Positions 9,247 through 17,015 of a DNA stretch of 64,000 nucleotides are shown here, in pieces. Both the position numbers and the translations under genes were made by a program. The stretch is taken from NCBI RefSeq assembly GCF_009739905.1, contig NZ_CP034279.1, positions 434,001-498,000 on the forward strand, in the 5' to 3' direction. The notes below the pieces were generated by a model. The model saw nothing but the letters and a program-made list of their open reading frames with translations. It did not search any database and was not told the origin of the DNA. Source of the stretch: Streptomyces ficellus. GTDB taxonomy: Bacteria > Actinomycetota > Actinomycetes > Streptomycetales > Streptomycetaceae. How positions within the stretch are numbered: the first letter of the stretch is position 1; each line of letters opens with the position of its first letter.

Positions 9247-10458
9247 GTGACCGGCTTGCGTGGCCGTGCGTTTCTGATGCTCGTTCTGGCGTCCCTGCTG
9301 GGCGCCTCCTTGGCCGCGGCTCCGCCCGCCGCGCCCGCGCCCGTGTGGCGGCCGGTCGCGTCGGGCGTCGAGTACCGGTGGTTCGACATCCCCTCCTCGC
9401 GCGGCACCGCCCGCGCCCACCTGCTCTCGGTGGACCTGGGCGACGCGCGCGTGTCGGTGGGGCTGCTCTACCCGGGGGTGGTCGCGGCCCGCTCGCCACT
9501 GTCGTCGCTCGCCGACGGCGCCGGGGCCGTGGGCGGTGTCAACGGTGACTTCTTCCACATGTCGGAGACCCAGCACCCGGGTGTGGAGGCCACCGGGGCG
9601 CCGGTCGGCCCCGCGGTCGCGGACGGGCGCCCGCTCAAGGCCGCCGTGCCGAACGGGCAGCGGTTCGGGCCCGCCCTGCCGCCGGGTACGAACAGCCGCC
9701 AGGTGCTGGGCGTCGGGGAGGACGGTGCGGCCCGGATCGGTGAGCTGGCGCTGGACGGGACGGTGTCGTCGGAGGGGGGCGCGTTCGCGCTGCGCGGGCT
9801 CAACCAGTACGCGCTGCCGGTGGGTTCGGTGGGCGTGTTCACCGAGGACTGGGGCGCCGCCTCCCGGGTGCGCGCCACCTGCGGCACCGACACGCGGCGG
9901 GACGCGCCGTGCAGCGCCGAGACCTATGAGGTGACGGTGCGCGACGGGCAGGTGGTCTCGACTGCCGAGAAGCCCGGCCGTGGTTCGATCGCGCCGGGTA
10001 CGGAGGTGCTGGTCGGCCGGGAGGCGGGGGCGCGGGAGCTGCGCCGGATGGCGGTCGGTGACCGGGTGAAGGTCTCGTACGGTCTGACGGGCGGCCCCTA
10101 CCGCTTCGCGGTGGGCGGCTTCCCGGTGCTGCGGGACGGGGCGCCGCTGAGCGGGATGGACAAGGTGACACCGGCGGTACGGACGGCGGCGGGCGTGAAG
10201 GACGGCGGGCGGTGGCTGCTGCTGCTCGCGCTGGACGGGTCGCCCGGGTTCCGCAGCGGCCTGACGGTCGCCGAGGTGGCGGACGCGATGCGGGACCTGG
10301 GCGCGTCGGACGCCGTCAACCTGGACGGTGGCGGCTCGTCCACGCTGGTGGCCCGGGAGGAGGGCGCGGCGAGGGTGAGCGTGCTCAACCATCCCAGCGG
10401 CGGCGCCCAGCGGGCCGTGGCGAACGGCATCGGGGTGTTCGTAGGGGCCGGGGGCTAG
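9247..10458 (+). CDS. Secreted phosphodiester glycosidase family protein (NAGPA domain)
   Basis: This 403-aa protein opens with a Sec signal peptide (RGRAFLMLVLASLLGASLAAA). The phosphodiester glycosidase (DUF2233/NAGPA) domain follows: VNGDFFHMSETQHPGVEATG near residue 100 and the diagnostic DAVNLDGGGSSTLVAREEG near residue 360. NAGPA enzymes uncap sugar phosphodiesters; bacterial members are thought to act on wall glycopolymers or exopolysaccharide. The GTG at 9247 follows a run of seven G. The stop codon TAG is part of a CTAG that forms one end of an inverted-repeat element. Confidence 0.85.
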   Translation: MTGLRGRAFLMLVLASLLGASLAAAPPAAPAPVWRPVASGVEYRWFDIPSSRGTARAHLLSVDLGDARVSVGLLYPGVVAARSPLSSLADGAGAVGGVNGDFFHMSETQHPGVEATGAPVGPAVADGRPLKAAVPNGQRFGPALPPGTNSRQVLGVGEDGAARIGELALDGTVSSEGGAFALRGLNQYALPVGSVGVFTEDWGAASRVRATCGTDTRRDAPCSAETYEVTVRDGQVVSTAEKPGRGSIAPGTEVLVGREAGARELRRMAVGDRVKVSYGLTGGPYRFAVGGFPVLRDGAPLSGMDKVTPAVRTAAGVKDGGRWLLLLALDGSPGFRSGLTVAEVADAMRDLGASDAVNLDGGGSSTLVAREEGAARVSVLNHPSGGAQRAVANGIGVFVGAGG

Positions 10459-10548
10459 GGAGTGTCCGGAAAGTATCGGCGTCCGCCCGGAGGGCGGGGT
10501 GCGTGCAGGGCGTCACGGGCCAGGCGAGACTTTACGGACACGACCTAG
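10455..10548. mobile_element. 94-bp CTAG-ended inverted-repeat element (MITE or IS remnant-like)
   Basis: The 20-bp ends match in inverted orientation at 17 of 20 positions: CTAGGGAGTGTCCGGAAAGT at 10455-10474 and, reversed, CTAGGTCGTGTCCGTAAAGT at 10529-10548. An inner hairpin CCGCCC/GGGCGG lies at 10483-10497. From memory, the GTGTCCGTAAAGT core resembles terminal repeats of IS elements common in Streptomyces. No transposase is present. Each terminal CTAG supplies the TAG stop of a flanking convergent gene, and the element would also fold as a bidirectional terminator. Confidence 0.55.
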
Positions 10549-10739
10549 GGCTTGAAGTTGCTGACGACGTCCGCGGTGGCGGAGACGCCGTTGTAGATGG
10601 TGGGCGCGAGGCTGGTGCTGGCGAGGAAGAAGCCGAGCAGGCCGCACACCAGGGCGTGCGAGACCTTCAGCCCGCCGTTGCGCAGAAAGACCACCGCCAG
10701 GATCAGCAGCAGCACCACCACGGAAATGGATACGGCCAT
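10545..10739 (-). CDS. 64-aa small membrane protein, conserved-hypothetical type
   Basis: This 64-aa product is almost entirely hydrophobic. Helix one is VSISVVVLLLILAVVFLR (residues 3-20). Helix two is ALVCGLLGFFLASTSLA (residues 29-45). It ends in a short polar tail (NGVSATADVVSNFKP). ATG 10739 follows a plausible ribosome site (GGAGGGTGACGG). It resembles a small membrane protein family I have seen in streptomycetes, without a known role. Its TAG stop lies in the right-hand CTAG of the inverted-repeat element. Confidence 0.65.
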   Translation of the reverse strand: MAVSISVVVLLLILAVVFLRNGGLKVSHALVCGLLGFFLASTSLAPTIYNGVSATADVVSNFKP

Positions 10740-10899
10740 CCGTCACCCTCCTCGGCCAGTCCGCACCTTTTGTGCGGCATTCGGCGGCCAGTCTGGCGGA
10801 GCGGGGGCGCCGTCCGGACGTACGGCGTGTCGGCCGAACGGGTATTGCCGGGCCGTGACCCGTTACTCGTCGTGGGTGCGGAGGAAACGGACGGAACGG

Positions 10900-11766
10900 T
10901 CAGCGGCGGCGGGCCCGGGTCATGCCGGGGTGCCGGGCCGCCAGGTGCAGGTACTCCAGGGCGTCGAGTACGACCGTGCGGTCGTACCACTCCAGCCAGC
11001 GCCCGACCTGACGGCCGGTGTACTCGAGCGTCTGGAGCTGGGCGGGGTGGAGCTCGTCGATGGGGCGGTCGAAGTGGGCCGAGACCATGCCCAGGCACCG
11101 GTCGCCGGTGACCAGCGGCACGCTGTGGCAGGACCGGCTGCCCGCGTGCAGGATCGTCCGGCGGGCGCCCTCGCTGAACACCGGGGCGGTGGCGACGTCG
11201 CGGACGGTCACCTGCGCCATGTCCTTGGCGGCCTGGGCGCAGGACGTGCCGTCCGGGCCGACGAAGTCGAAGTAGGTGACGAAGTCGTCGCCGAGACCGG
11301 TGTGCTTCTCCATCCACAGGCCGCCCGTGGCGTGGTCGCCGAGCTGGACGTTGCCCATGTCGGTGCCGGCGACGGCCAGCGTCTGCGACAGGACGGTGGA
11401 CAGCACGGCGCCCCGGTGGGCGTGGGCGGCGTCGCCGATGCCCAGGGCGTCGAGCGCCGGTGCCGGGTGCCGGACGCGGCCGGGGAACCAGCGGTCCGCC
11501 CGCTCGTCGGGGCGCTCCAGCCGGACCACGGCTTCGGCGAGGGTGCGCACCCTGACGTTGAAGCGCTGTGAGGAGAGCTGCATCAGGGCGAAGGCGGCCT
11601 CGGCGTCCTCCAGCCGGTACCGCTCCCTGAGGATGCCCTGCGCCTCCGCGATCAGGGGGCGGTTGCGGGCGCGGGCCTGGAGGTGACGGACCTGTTCGCG
11701 CAGGCGCGCCAGCTCCGCCAGGGTCCCGTCCGCCTCGAGCGCACCGGCGTCGAACGTATCGGTCAT
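10900..11766 (-). CDS. ANTAR-GAF domain protein
   Basis: This protein has about 288 residues. A short leucine-rich helix (LAELARLREQVRHLQARARN, about 15-34) leads into an ANTAR RNA-binding module at about 35-85 (IAEAQGILRERYRLEDAEAAFAL, then SQRFNVRVRTLAEAVVRL). A GAF sensor domain fills about 110-270 (GNVQLGD, FDFVGPDGTSCAQAAKDM, SVPLVTGDRCLGMVSAHF). ANTAR proteins bind paired RNA hairpins to antiterminate transcription. The usual order is GAF then ANTAR, so the reversed order is unusual. The chosen ATG is at 11766; a GTG at 11775 is an alternative. It lies just downstream of the ABC importer operon on the same strand. Confidence 0.75.
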   Translation of the reverse strand: MTDTFDAGALEADGTLAELARLREQVRHLQARARNRPLIAEAQGILRERYRLEDAEAAFALMQLSSQRFNVRVRTLAEAVVRLERPDERADRWFPGRVRHPAPALDALGIGDAAHAHRGAVLSTVLSQTLAVAGTDMGNVQLGDHATGGLWMEKHTGLGDDFVTYFDFVGPDGTSCAQAAKDMAQVTVRDVATAPVFSEGARRTILHAGSRSCHSVPLVTGDRCLGMVSAHFDRPIDELHPAQLQTLEYTGRQVGRWLEWYDRTVVLDALEYLHLAARHPGMTRARRR

Positions 11767-11794
11767 GGGGCGCACCTGCCCACGACCGGGGACG

Positions 11795-12460
11795 TCACAC
11801 CCCTCCGGGTGCGCAATCGGCCCACTGCACGGTCCGGTCGCACCAGCGTTCCAGGAGCACGCGGTCGTGGCCGACGGCGAGGAGTCCGGCCCCGTGCTCG
11901 CGGCGGTACGTCTCGACGGCGGCGACCAGGGCGGCGGTGGTCGAGGCGTCGAGCATCGCGGTCATCTCGTCGCAGACCAGCCAGCGGGGGCGCAGGCTCA
12001 GGGCGCGGGCGAGGCAGGCGCGCTGCAGCTGGCCGTCACTGACCTCGTGCGGGCGCCGGCCGAGGAGGTCGTCGGTGAGGCCGACCGTCGCGGCCAGTTC
12101 AGGTGTCCGCGTCTCGGCCTCGTCCCGGCGGCCGGTCGCCCGCAGCGGCTCGGCGATCAGGTCGCGCAGCCGCAGGCGCGGGTCGGCGGACAGGCGGGGC
12201 TGCTGGAACACGACGCCGATGGCGGTACGCAGCTCCCGGGGCGCGCGGTGGCGCCAGCCGCGCACCTGCCGGCCGTCCACGACGACCCGGCCCGCGTCCG
12301 GCCGGTGCAGCAGGGCGGCGACCCGCGCGAGGGTGGACTTGCCGCAGCCGCTGGGGCCGAGCAGCCCGACGGCCTCGCCGGGCCCGACGGTCAGGGAGGC
12401 GCCGCGGAAGACGGGGGTGCGGGGGTCGTACCCGGCGGTGATGGCGTCCAGTTCAAGCAC
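11795..12460 (-). CDS. Peptide-type ABC transporter ATP-binding protein (second ATPase)
   Basis: This 221-aa ABC ATPase has Walker A GPSGCGKST, Q-loop VVFQQPRLS, Walker B WLVCDEMTAMLD and an H-switch in AVGHDRVLLE. The signature motif is VSDGQLQRACLARAL instead of LSGGQ. It is short for the DppF/OppF type and lacks the C-terminal oligopeptide extension seen in its partner. The GTG start overlaps the upstream ATPase gene by 8 nt, so it is the last gene of the coupled importer operon. It is expected to form the NTPase heterodimer with the preceding gene product. Confidence 0.85.
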   Translation of the reverse strand: MLELDAITAGYDPRTPVFRGASLTVGPGEAVGLLGPSGCGKSTLARVAALLHRPDAGRVVVDGRQVRGWRHRAPRELRTAIGVVFQQPRLSADPRLRLRDLIAEPLRATGRRDEAETRTPELAATVGLTDDLLGRRPHEVSDGQLQRACLARALSLRPRWLVCDEMTAMLDASTTAALVAAVETYRREHGAGLLAVGHDRVLLERWCDRTVQWADCAPGGV

Positions 12461-13406
12461 GGACCGTCTCCTCGCTGTGGTGGCAGGCGACGCCGTCCTC
12501 GAAGCGCGGCACGGCCCCGCAGGTGTCGTCCGCGCGGTCGCAGCGCGCGGCGAAGGCGCAGCCGTCCGGGAGGGCGCCCAGTTCGGGCGGCATGCCCGGG
12601 ATGGGGGTGAAGTCGCGTTCCGGTAGGGCGGCGAGCAGACCGCGGGCGTAGGGGTGGCGGGGCCCGGGGTCGCCGAAGAACCGGTCGGCCCGGGACAGCT
12701 CGACGATCCGGCCCGCGTACATCACGGCGACGCGGTCGGCGATCCGCTCGGCGGCCGCCAGGTCGTGGGTGATCATCAGCAGGGCGCGGCCGTCGTCGGC
12801 GTGGCGGCGCAGTTCGTCGACGGTGCGGTCGACGAGGTCGCGGTCGAGGCCGGTGGTCGGCTCGTCGGCGAGGAGCAGCGGGGCGTCGCCGATGAGGGCG
12901 AGGGCGGTGGCGGCGCGCTGCGCCTGGCCGCCGGACAGCTCGTGCGGGTAGTGGTCCAGCAGGGCGGGCGGGAAGGCGGCGCGTTCGGCCGCGGCCACCG
13001 CTGCGGCGCGCAGGGCCGCCCGGGGGGTGGTGGTCAGCTCGCGGAGGGTTTCCTCGAGCTGGGCCCGGACGGTGCGTACGGGGGTGAGGTGGGCGGCGGG
13101 CGACTGCGGGACCAGGCCGACGCGCCGGCCCCGTACGGTGCGCGCCAGGGTGCGCTCGCCGGCGGTGAGCAGGTCGATGCCGTCGATCGTCGCCGTACCG
13201 GCGGTCTGGGCGTTGCCGGGCAGGAGCCCGAGGAGCGCGGAGGCGAGGACGGACTTGCCGCAGCCGCTCTCGCCGACGAGGGCGAGGCACTCCCCCGCCA
13301 CCAGGTCGAAGCTCGCCCCGCTGACGGCGGCGACGTGCCGGCCGCCGCGCATCCGGAAGCGTACGGACAGGTCGCGTACGGAGAGGACGGGCGGATCGGG
13401 AGTCAC
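12453..13406 (-). CDS. Peptide-type ABC transporter ATP-binding protein (first ATPase)
   Basis: This 317-aa protein of the DppD/OppD class has Walker A VGESGCGKSV, Q-loop GLVPQSP, signature ELSGGQAQRA, Walker B LLLADEPTTGLD and H-loop MITHDLAAAE. The C-terminal oligopeptide-type domain follows (RHPYARGLLAALPERDF). That domain carries a cysteine cluster (CAFAARCDRADDTCGAVPRF) which in related proteins can bind an Fe-S cluster. The GTG at 13406 is chosen because it overlaps the permease stop by 4 nt. Longer upstream reading is incompatible with the coupled arrangement. The substrate is unknown. Confidence 0.87.
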   Translation of the reverse strand: MTPDPPVLSVRDLSVRFRMRGGRHVAAVSGASFDLVAGECLALVGESGCGKSVLASALLGLLPGNAQTAGTATIDGIDLLTAGERTLARTVRGRRVGLVPQSPAAHLTPVRTVRAQLEETLRELTTTPRAALRAAAVAAAERAAFPPALLDHYPHELSGGQAQRAATALALIGDAPLLLADEPTTGLDRDLVDRTVDELRRHADDGRALLMITHDLAAAERIADRVAVMYAGRIVELSRADRFFGDPGPRHPYARGLLAALPERDFTPIPGMPPELGALPDGCAFAARCDRADDTCGAVPRFEDGVACHHSEETVRA

Positions 13407-14269
13407 AGCATCAGCTCCGATCGGCGGCGGGGGTTGATCCGTTCCCGCCAGGCGCCGGCGAGCCCGGCGATGGCCAGCGTGGGGATGATCAGAAACAGGC
13501 CCGGGAAGAGCGTCGGCCACCAGTCGCCGGCCAGCAGGGAACCGCGGGCCGACTGGACCAGGTTGCCGAGGCTCGCCTGGTGGGCGGGGAGCCCCAGGCC
13601 GAGGAAGGACAGCGCCGACTCGTGCCACATGGCGTGCGGCACCATGAGCACGGCGGCGAGGCCGGCCTGCGGCAGCACCGCCGGCAGCAGGTGGCGGACC
13701 GTCACCCGCCACCGGGAGGCCCCGCCGGAGACGGCCGCGTCGATGTACGGGCGCGAGCGCAGCGACAGCACCTCGGAGCGGACGATCCGCGCCGTGGACA
13801 GCCAGTGGGTGAGCGCGACGGACACGATCACCGGCCAGACGCCGGGGCGGAACATGGCCACGATGAAGATGCCGAGCAGCAGGTGCGGCACGGACGAGAA
13901 GGTGTCGACGAGCCGCATGACGAGCCGGTCGGTCCAGCCGCCGAAGGCCGCCGCGGCGGCGCCGACGGCCGTCCCGATGACGGTGGCGACGAGCGCCGCG
14001 ACCAGGCCGACGAGGAGCGAGACGCGCAGGCCGTAGACGCAGCGCAGCAGCAGGTCGCGGCCGACGTCGTCGGTCCCGAAGGGGTGCTGCCAGGAGGGCG
14101 GCAGGAGTTTTCGCGACAGGTCGACGGCCTGCTGGTCGAGCTGGACCAGCGGCGGTACGAGCAGCACGGCGAGGGCGACGGCCGCGACGATCACGGCGGA
14201 CACGGAGACCCGGACGGTGCGCGTCGAGCGGCGGGTGCGCCCGTGGGAGCGCCAGGCGAGGTCAGCCAT
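13403..14269 (-). CDS. Peptide-type ABC transporter permease (DppC-like)
   Basis: This 288-aa inner-membrane permease has the DppC/OppC layout: one N-terminal helix (VSVSAVIVAAVALAVLLVPP), then HPFGTDDVGRDLLLRCVYG, the family's characteristic entry motif. The binding-protein-dependent transport core follows with about five helices. The EAA-type coupling loop is PYIDAAVSGGASRWRVTVRH. The ATG at 14269 overlaps the end of the DppB-like gene by 8 nt. It forms a heterodimeric channel with that protein. Confidence 0.87.
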   Translation of the reverse strand: MADLAWRSHGRTRRSTRTVRVSVSAVIVAAVALAVLLVPPLVQLDQQAVDLSRKLLPPSWQHPFGTDDVGRDLLLRCVYGLRVSLLVGLVAALVATVIGTAVGAAAAAFGGWTDRLVMRLVDTFSSVPHLLLGIFIVAMFRPGVWPVIVSVALTHWLSTARIVRSEVLSLRSRPYIDAAVSGGASRWRVTVRHLLPAVLPQAGLAAVLMVPHAMWHESALSFLGLGLPAHQASLGNLVQSARGSLLAGDWWPTLFPGLFLIIPTLAIAGLAGAWRERINPRRRSELML

Positions 14270-15314
14270 CGAAGCCCACTCTGGGGTCGGCGAGTCCGTA
14301 CAGCAGGTCGGACAGCAGGTTGCCGAGCAGCACGGCGGCGGTGGCGAGCACGGTCAGCGCAGCGAGCAGCGGGAAGTCGACGGAGGTCGCGGCCTGCACG
14401 GTGGCGGCGGCGATGCCGGGCCAGCTGAACACGGTCTCCACGAGCAGGGCGCCGGTGATGAGTTCGGGCACGCGCGAGCCGATGAGCGTGAGCATCGGCA
14501 GCATGCCGGACCGCAGGGCGTGGCCGAGGAGGACGGTGCGTTCGTTCAGGCCACGCGCGCGTGCGCCGCGTACCGGGTCCTCGTCGAGCGCGTCGGCGAC
14601 GCCCTGGCGGACGTACAGGAAGAACCAGGGCAGTTGGGAGACGCCGAGGACGAGCGCGGGGAGCACCAGGTGCGAGGCGACCTGGGCGAAGGTGACCGTC
14701 TCGCTGGCCGTGTCGGTGAGCCCGCCGGCCGGCAGGACGCCCAGCTCCAGGGCGAAGAACCAGATGGCGAGCAGCCCGAGCCAGAAGGCGGGGGCGGCCT
14801 CCAGGGTGTACGCGGCTGAGCTGACGGACCGGTCGAGCCAGCCGCCCCGGCGGCGGGCGGCCAGGACGCCCAGTGCCGTGCCGAGCAGGATGGCGACGGC
14901 GAAGGCGGTGGCGGCGAGCAGCGCCGACCAGCCGATGCGTTCGGCGATGACGTCGGCGACGGGCTGGCGCATGACGCTGGAGTCGCCGAGGTCGCCGGTG
15001 AGGGCGGAGGTCAGCCAGGTCCACCAGCGCTCGGCGAGCGGCTGGTCGACGCCGAGGTTGGCGCGCAGCTGGTCGAGGTTCTCCTGGGAGGCGGTGAGCC
15101 CGGCGGTGCCGGCGTACGCCTTGACGGGGTCGAACGGGCTGGCCGCGGCGACGGCGAAGACCGCGAAGGTCACCACCAGGAGGACGGGGACGGCGAACAG
15201 GGCCCGCCGTCCCGCCATCCTGGCCATCGGCACCCACGGGAGCGGGCGGCCGGTCTTCCGGGGTGCCGCAGGTGGCGCCGGGCTCACCGGCGTCACGGGC
15301 GTCGCGGGCGTCAC
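14262..15314 (-). CDS. Peptide-type ABC transporter permease (DppB-like)
   Basis: This is a DppB/OppB-type permease of about 350 aa. The N-terminal helix is ALFAVPVLLVVTFAVFAVAA, followed by a large external loop (NLGVDQPLAERWWTW). A five-helix core carries the coupling loop DEDPVRGARARGLNERTVLL. The GTG at 15314 overlaps the binding-protein stop as GTGA and is taken as the start. It gives a Pro/Thr-rich cytoplasmic leader (VTPATPVTPVSPAPPAAP) of about 25 residues before the first helix. The ATG at 15232 inside the frame could be the true start if that leader is not translated. Confidence 0.85.
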   Translation of the reverse strand: MTPATPVTPVSPAPPAAPRKTGRPLPWVPMARMAGRRALFAVPVLLVVTFAVFAVAAASPFDPVKAYAGTAGLTASQENLDQLRANLGVDQPLAERWWTWLTSALTGDLGDSSVMRQPVADVIAERIGWSALLAATAFAVAILLGTALGVLAARRRGGWLDRSVSSAAYTLEAAPAFWLGLLAIWFFALELGVLPAGGLTDTASETVTFAQVASHLVLPALVLGVSQLPWFFLYVRQGVADALDEDPVRGARARGLNERTVLLGHALRSGMLPMLTLIGSRVPELITGALLVETVFSWPGIAAATVQAATSVDFPLLAALTVLATAAVLLGNLLSDLLYGLADPRVGFDG

Positions 15315-16906
15315 TTCTTGGGAACCCAGTTCTCGACGTTCCACCAGGGGCCGGAGGCCAGGCCGTGGTCGTGCGGCTCGACCTGGGTGGACAGGCCCGT
15401 CCAGGCGTCGTTCACGACGTACACGTGGTCGATGTGGGTGAGGAAGGTGTAGCCGGGGTTCTTGGACAGTTCCCGCTGGACGGTGTCGTAGGCGGCCTTG
15501 CGGGCGGCCTTGTCGTTGGTCCGGCGGCCCGTTTCGAGGGCCTTGTCGACGGCCGGGTTGTCGTACCAGCCCATGTTGTTGAAGCCGTCGCCGCCGAGGG
15601 AGGACTTCAGCAGCAGGTACTGGTCGAAGTCGGGATCGCCGGGTGAGCCGCCGCCCGCGAGGACCGCGTCCTGCTTCATGCGCGGTTCGATGACCTCCCA
15701 GGTGCCGGCCTGGGTCCTGACGTCGATGCCGGCCTTCTTGGCGTCGGAGGCGTAGGCGAGGGCGTGGTCCTGGCGGAGCTTGTCGCCGGAGAGGTACCAG
15801 AGGGGGAAGGTGGCGCGGACGCCGTCCTTGACGCGGATGCCGTCGGGGCCGGGCTTCCAGCCGGCGGCGTCCAGGACCTTCTTGGCCGCGGCGAGGTCGT
15901 GCGGGCGCTCGGTGCCCTTGGTGAACCACTCGCTGCCGGTGGGGACCGGGCCGTAGGCGGGTTTGCCGGCGCCTTCGAGGATCTTGTCGACCATGGTCCG
16001 GCGGTCGACGGCGACGTCGAGGGCGCGGCGGATCGCGGTGTCGCCGGTGACCTTGTTGTGGGTCGGGAGGGTCACCAGGCGGTAGTCGTAGGTGGTGGCC
16101 TCGTAGGTCTTCTTCCCGCTCTCGCCCTTGAAGCCCTTGGCGAGGTTCGGCGGGAGGATCGCGCCGTCGAGGTCGCCGGAGCGCAGCCGGGTGGCGCGGA
16201 CGTCGTCGTCCTTGATGATCGCCATGGTGAACTTCTTCACCTTGGGCGCGCCGCCCCAGTAGTCCGGGTTGGCCGTGAAGCTGAGCTTCTCGCCCTTGGA
16301 CCAGCCGGTCAGGACGTACGGTCCGGTGCCGACGGGCTTGGTGGTGAAGGGGCCGCTGTTGACGTCCTGGCGGGCCGCGACGTGCTCGGGGGCGATGCCG
16401 AGGACGGTGCGCTCGGCGAAGGCCGCGTAGGGGTACTTCAGGGTGAAGACGACGGTGTGGTCACCTGTCGCCTTGACGTCCTTGAGGGCGTCGAGCTCGC
16501 TCTTGGAGGCGTTGTTCGTCTGCTTGTCGAGGATGGTGCGGTAGGTGAAGACGACGTCCTTGGCCGAGAAGGGCTTGCCGTCGCTGAACTTCACGCCCTC
16601 GCGGAGCTGGTAGGTGTACGTCAGTCCGTCGGGGCTGACCTTCGGCAGCGCGACGGCGAGGGCGGGCCTCAGCTCCATGTCGCCGTCGAAGGCGAGCAGT
16701 CCGTCGAAGATCTTGGAGTTGCCGTCCTTGCCGTAGCCGAGGAGCGGGCTGAGCGACTCGGGCTCGTACGCGATGCCGACGACCGCGCTGTCCCCGGCCG
16801 CGGCGCCCTTGCCGTCGGAGCCGGGGGCCGAGCAGGCCGCCGCGGTGATGGCCAGGGCTCCGGCCAGCGTGGCGGCGGCCATGCCGCGTATGGATCGGGC
16901 GGTCAT
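15311..16906 (-). CDS. ABC transporter substrate-binding lipoprotein, family 5
   Basis: This 531-aa solute-binding protein has a lipoprotein signal (MAAATLAGALAITAAACSAP; lipobox Cys about residue 26). SBP_bac_5 features include AYEPESLSPLLGYGKDG, LREGVKFSDGKPFSAKDVVFTYRTI in two blocks, and the C-terminal FLTHIDHVYVVNDAWTG. Family members bind peptides, nickel, opines or sugars; nothing here discriminates. ATG 16906 has AGGGGTG upstream and gives a proper signal peptide. It heads the operon SBP - permease - permease - ATPase - ATPase, in which every junction overlaps. Confidence 0.9.
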   Translation of the reverse strand: MTARSIRGMAAATLAGALAITAAACSAPGSDGKGAAAGDSAVVGIAYEPESLSPLLGYGKDGNSKIFDGLLAFDGDMELRPALAVALPKVSPDGLTYTYQLREGVKFSDGKPFSAKDVVFTYRTILDKQTNNASKSELDALKDVKATGDHTVVFTLKYPYAAFAERTVLGIAPEHVAARQDVNSGPFTTKPVGTGPYVLTGWSKGEKLSFTANPDYWGGAPKVKKFTMAIIKDDDVRATRLRSGDLDGAILPPNLAKGFKGESGKKTYEATTYDYRLVTLPTHNKVTGDTAIRRALDVAVDRRTMVDKILEGAGKPAYGPVPTGSEWFTKGTERPHDLAAAKKVLDAAGWKPGPDGIRVKDGVRATFPLWYLSGDKLRQDHALAYASDAKKAGIDVRTQAGTWEVIEPRMKQDAVLAGGGSPGDPDFDQYLLLKSSLGGDGFNNMGWYDNPAVDKALETGRRTNDKAARKAAYDTVQRELSKNPGYTFLTHIDHVYVVNDAWTGLSTQVEPHDHGLASGPWWNVENWVPKK

Positions 16907-17015
16907 GGTTCCACACCCCTCGTGACTGGTGAAGATCAACTGCTGTTGCGACTGATTCGCAATTGACGCGTCGCCATTAAACAGCATGTAGAAGGGTGGG
17001 TTCCTCTTGCGGTCC

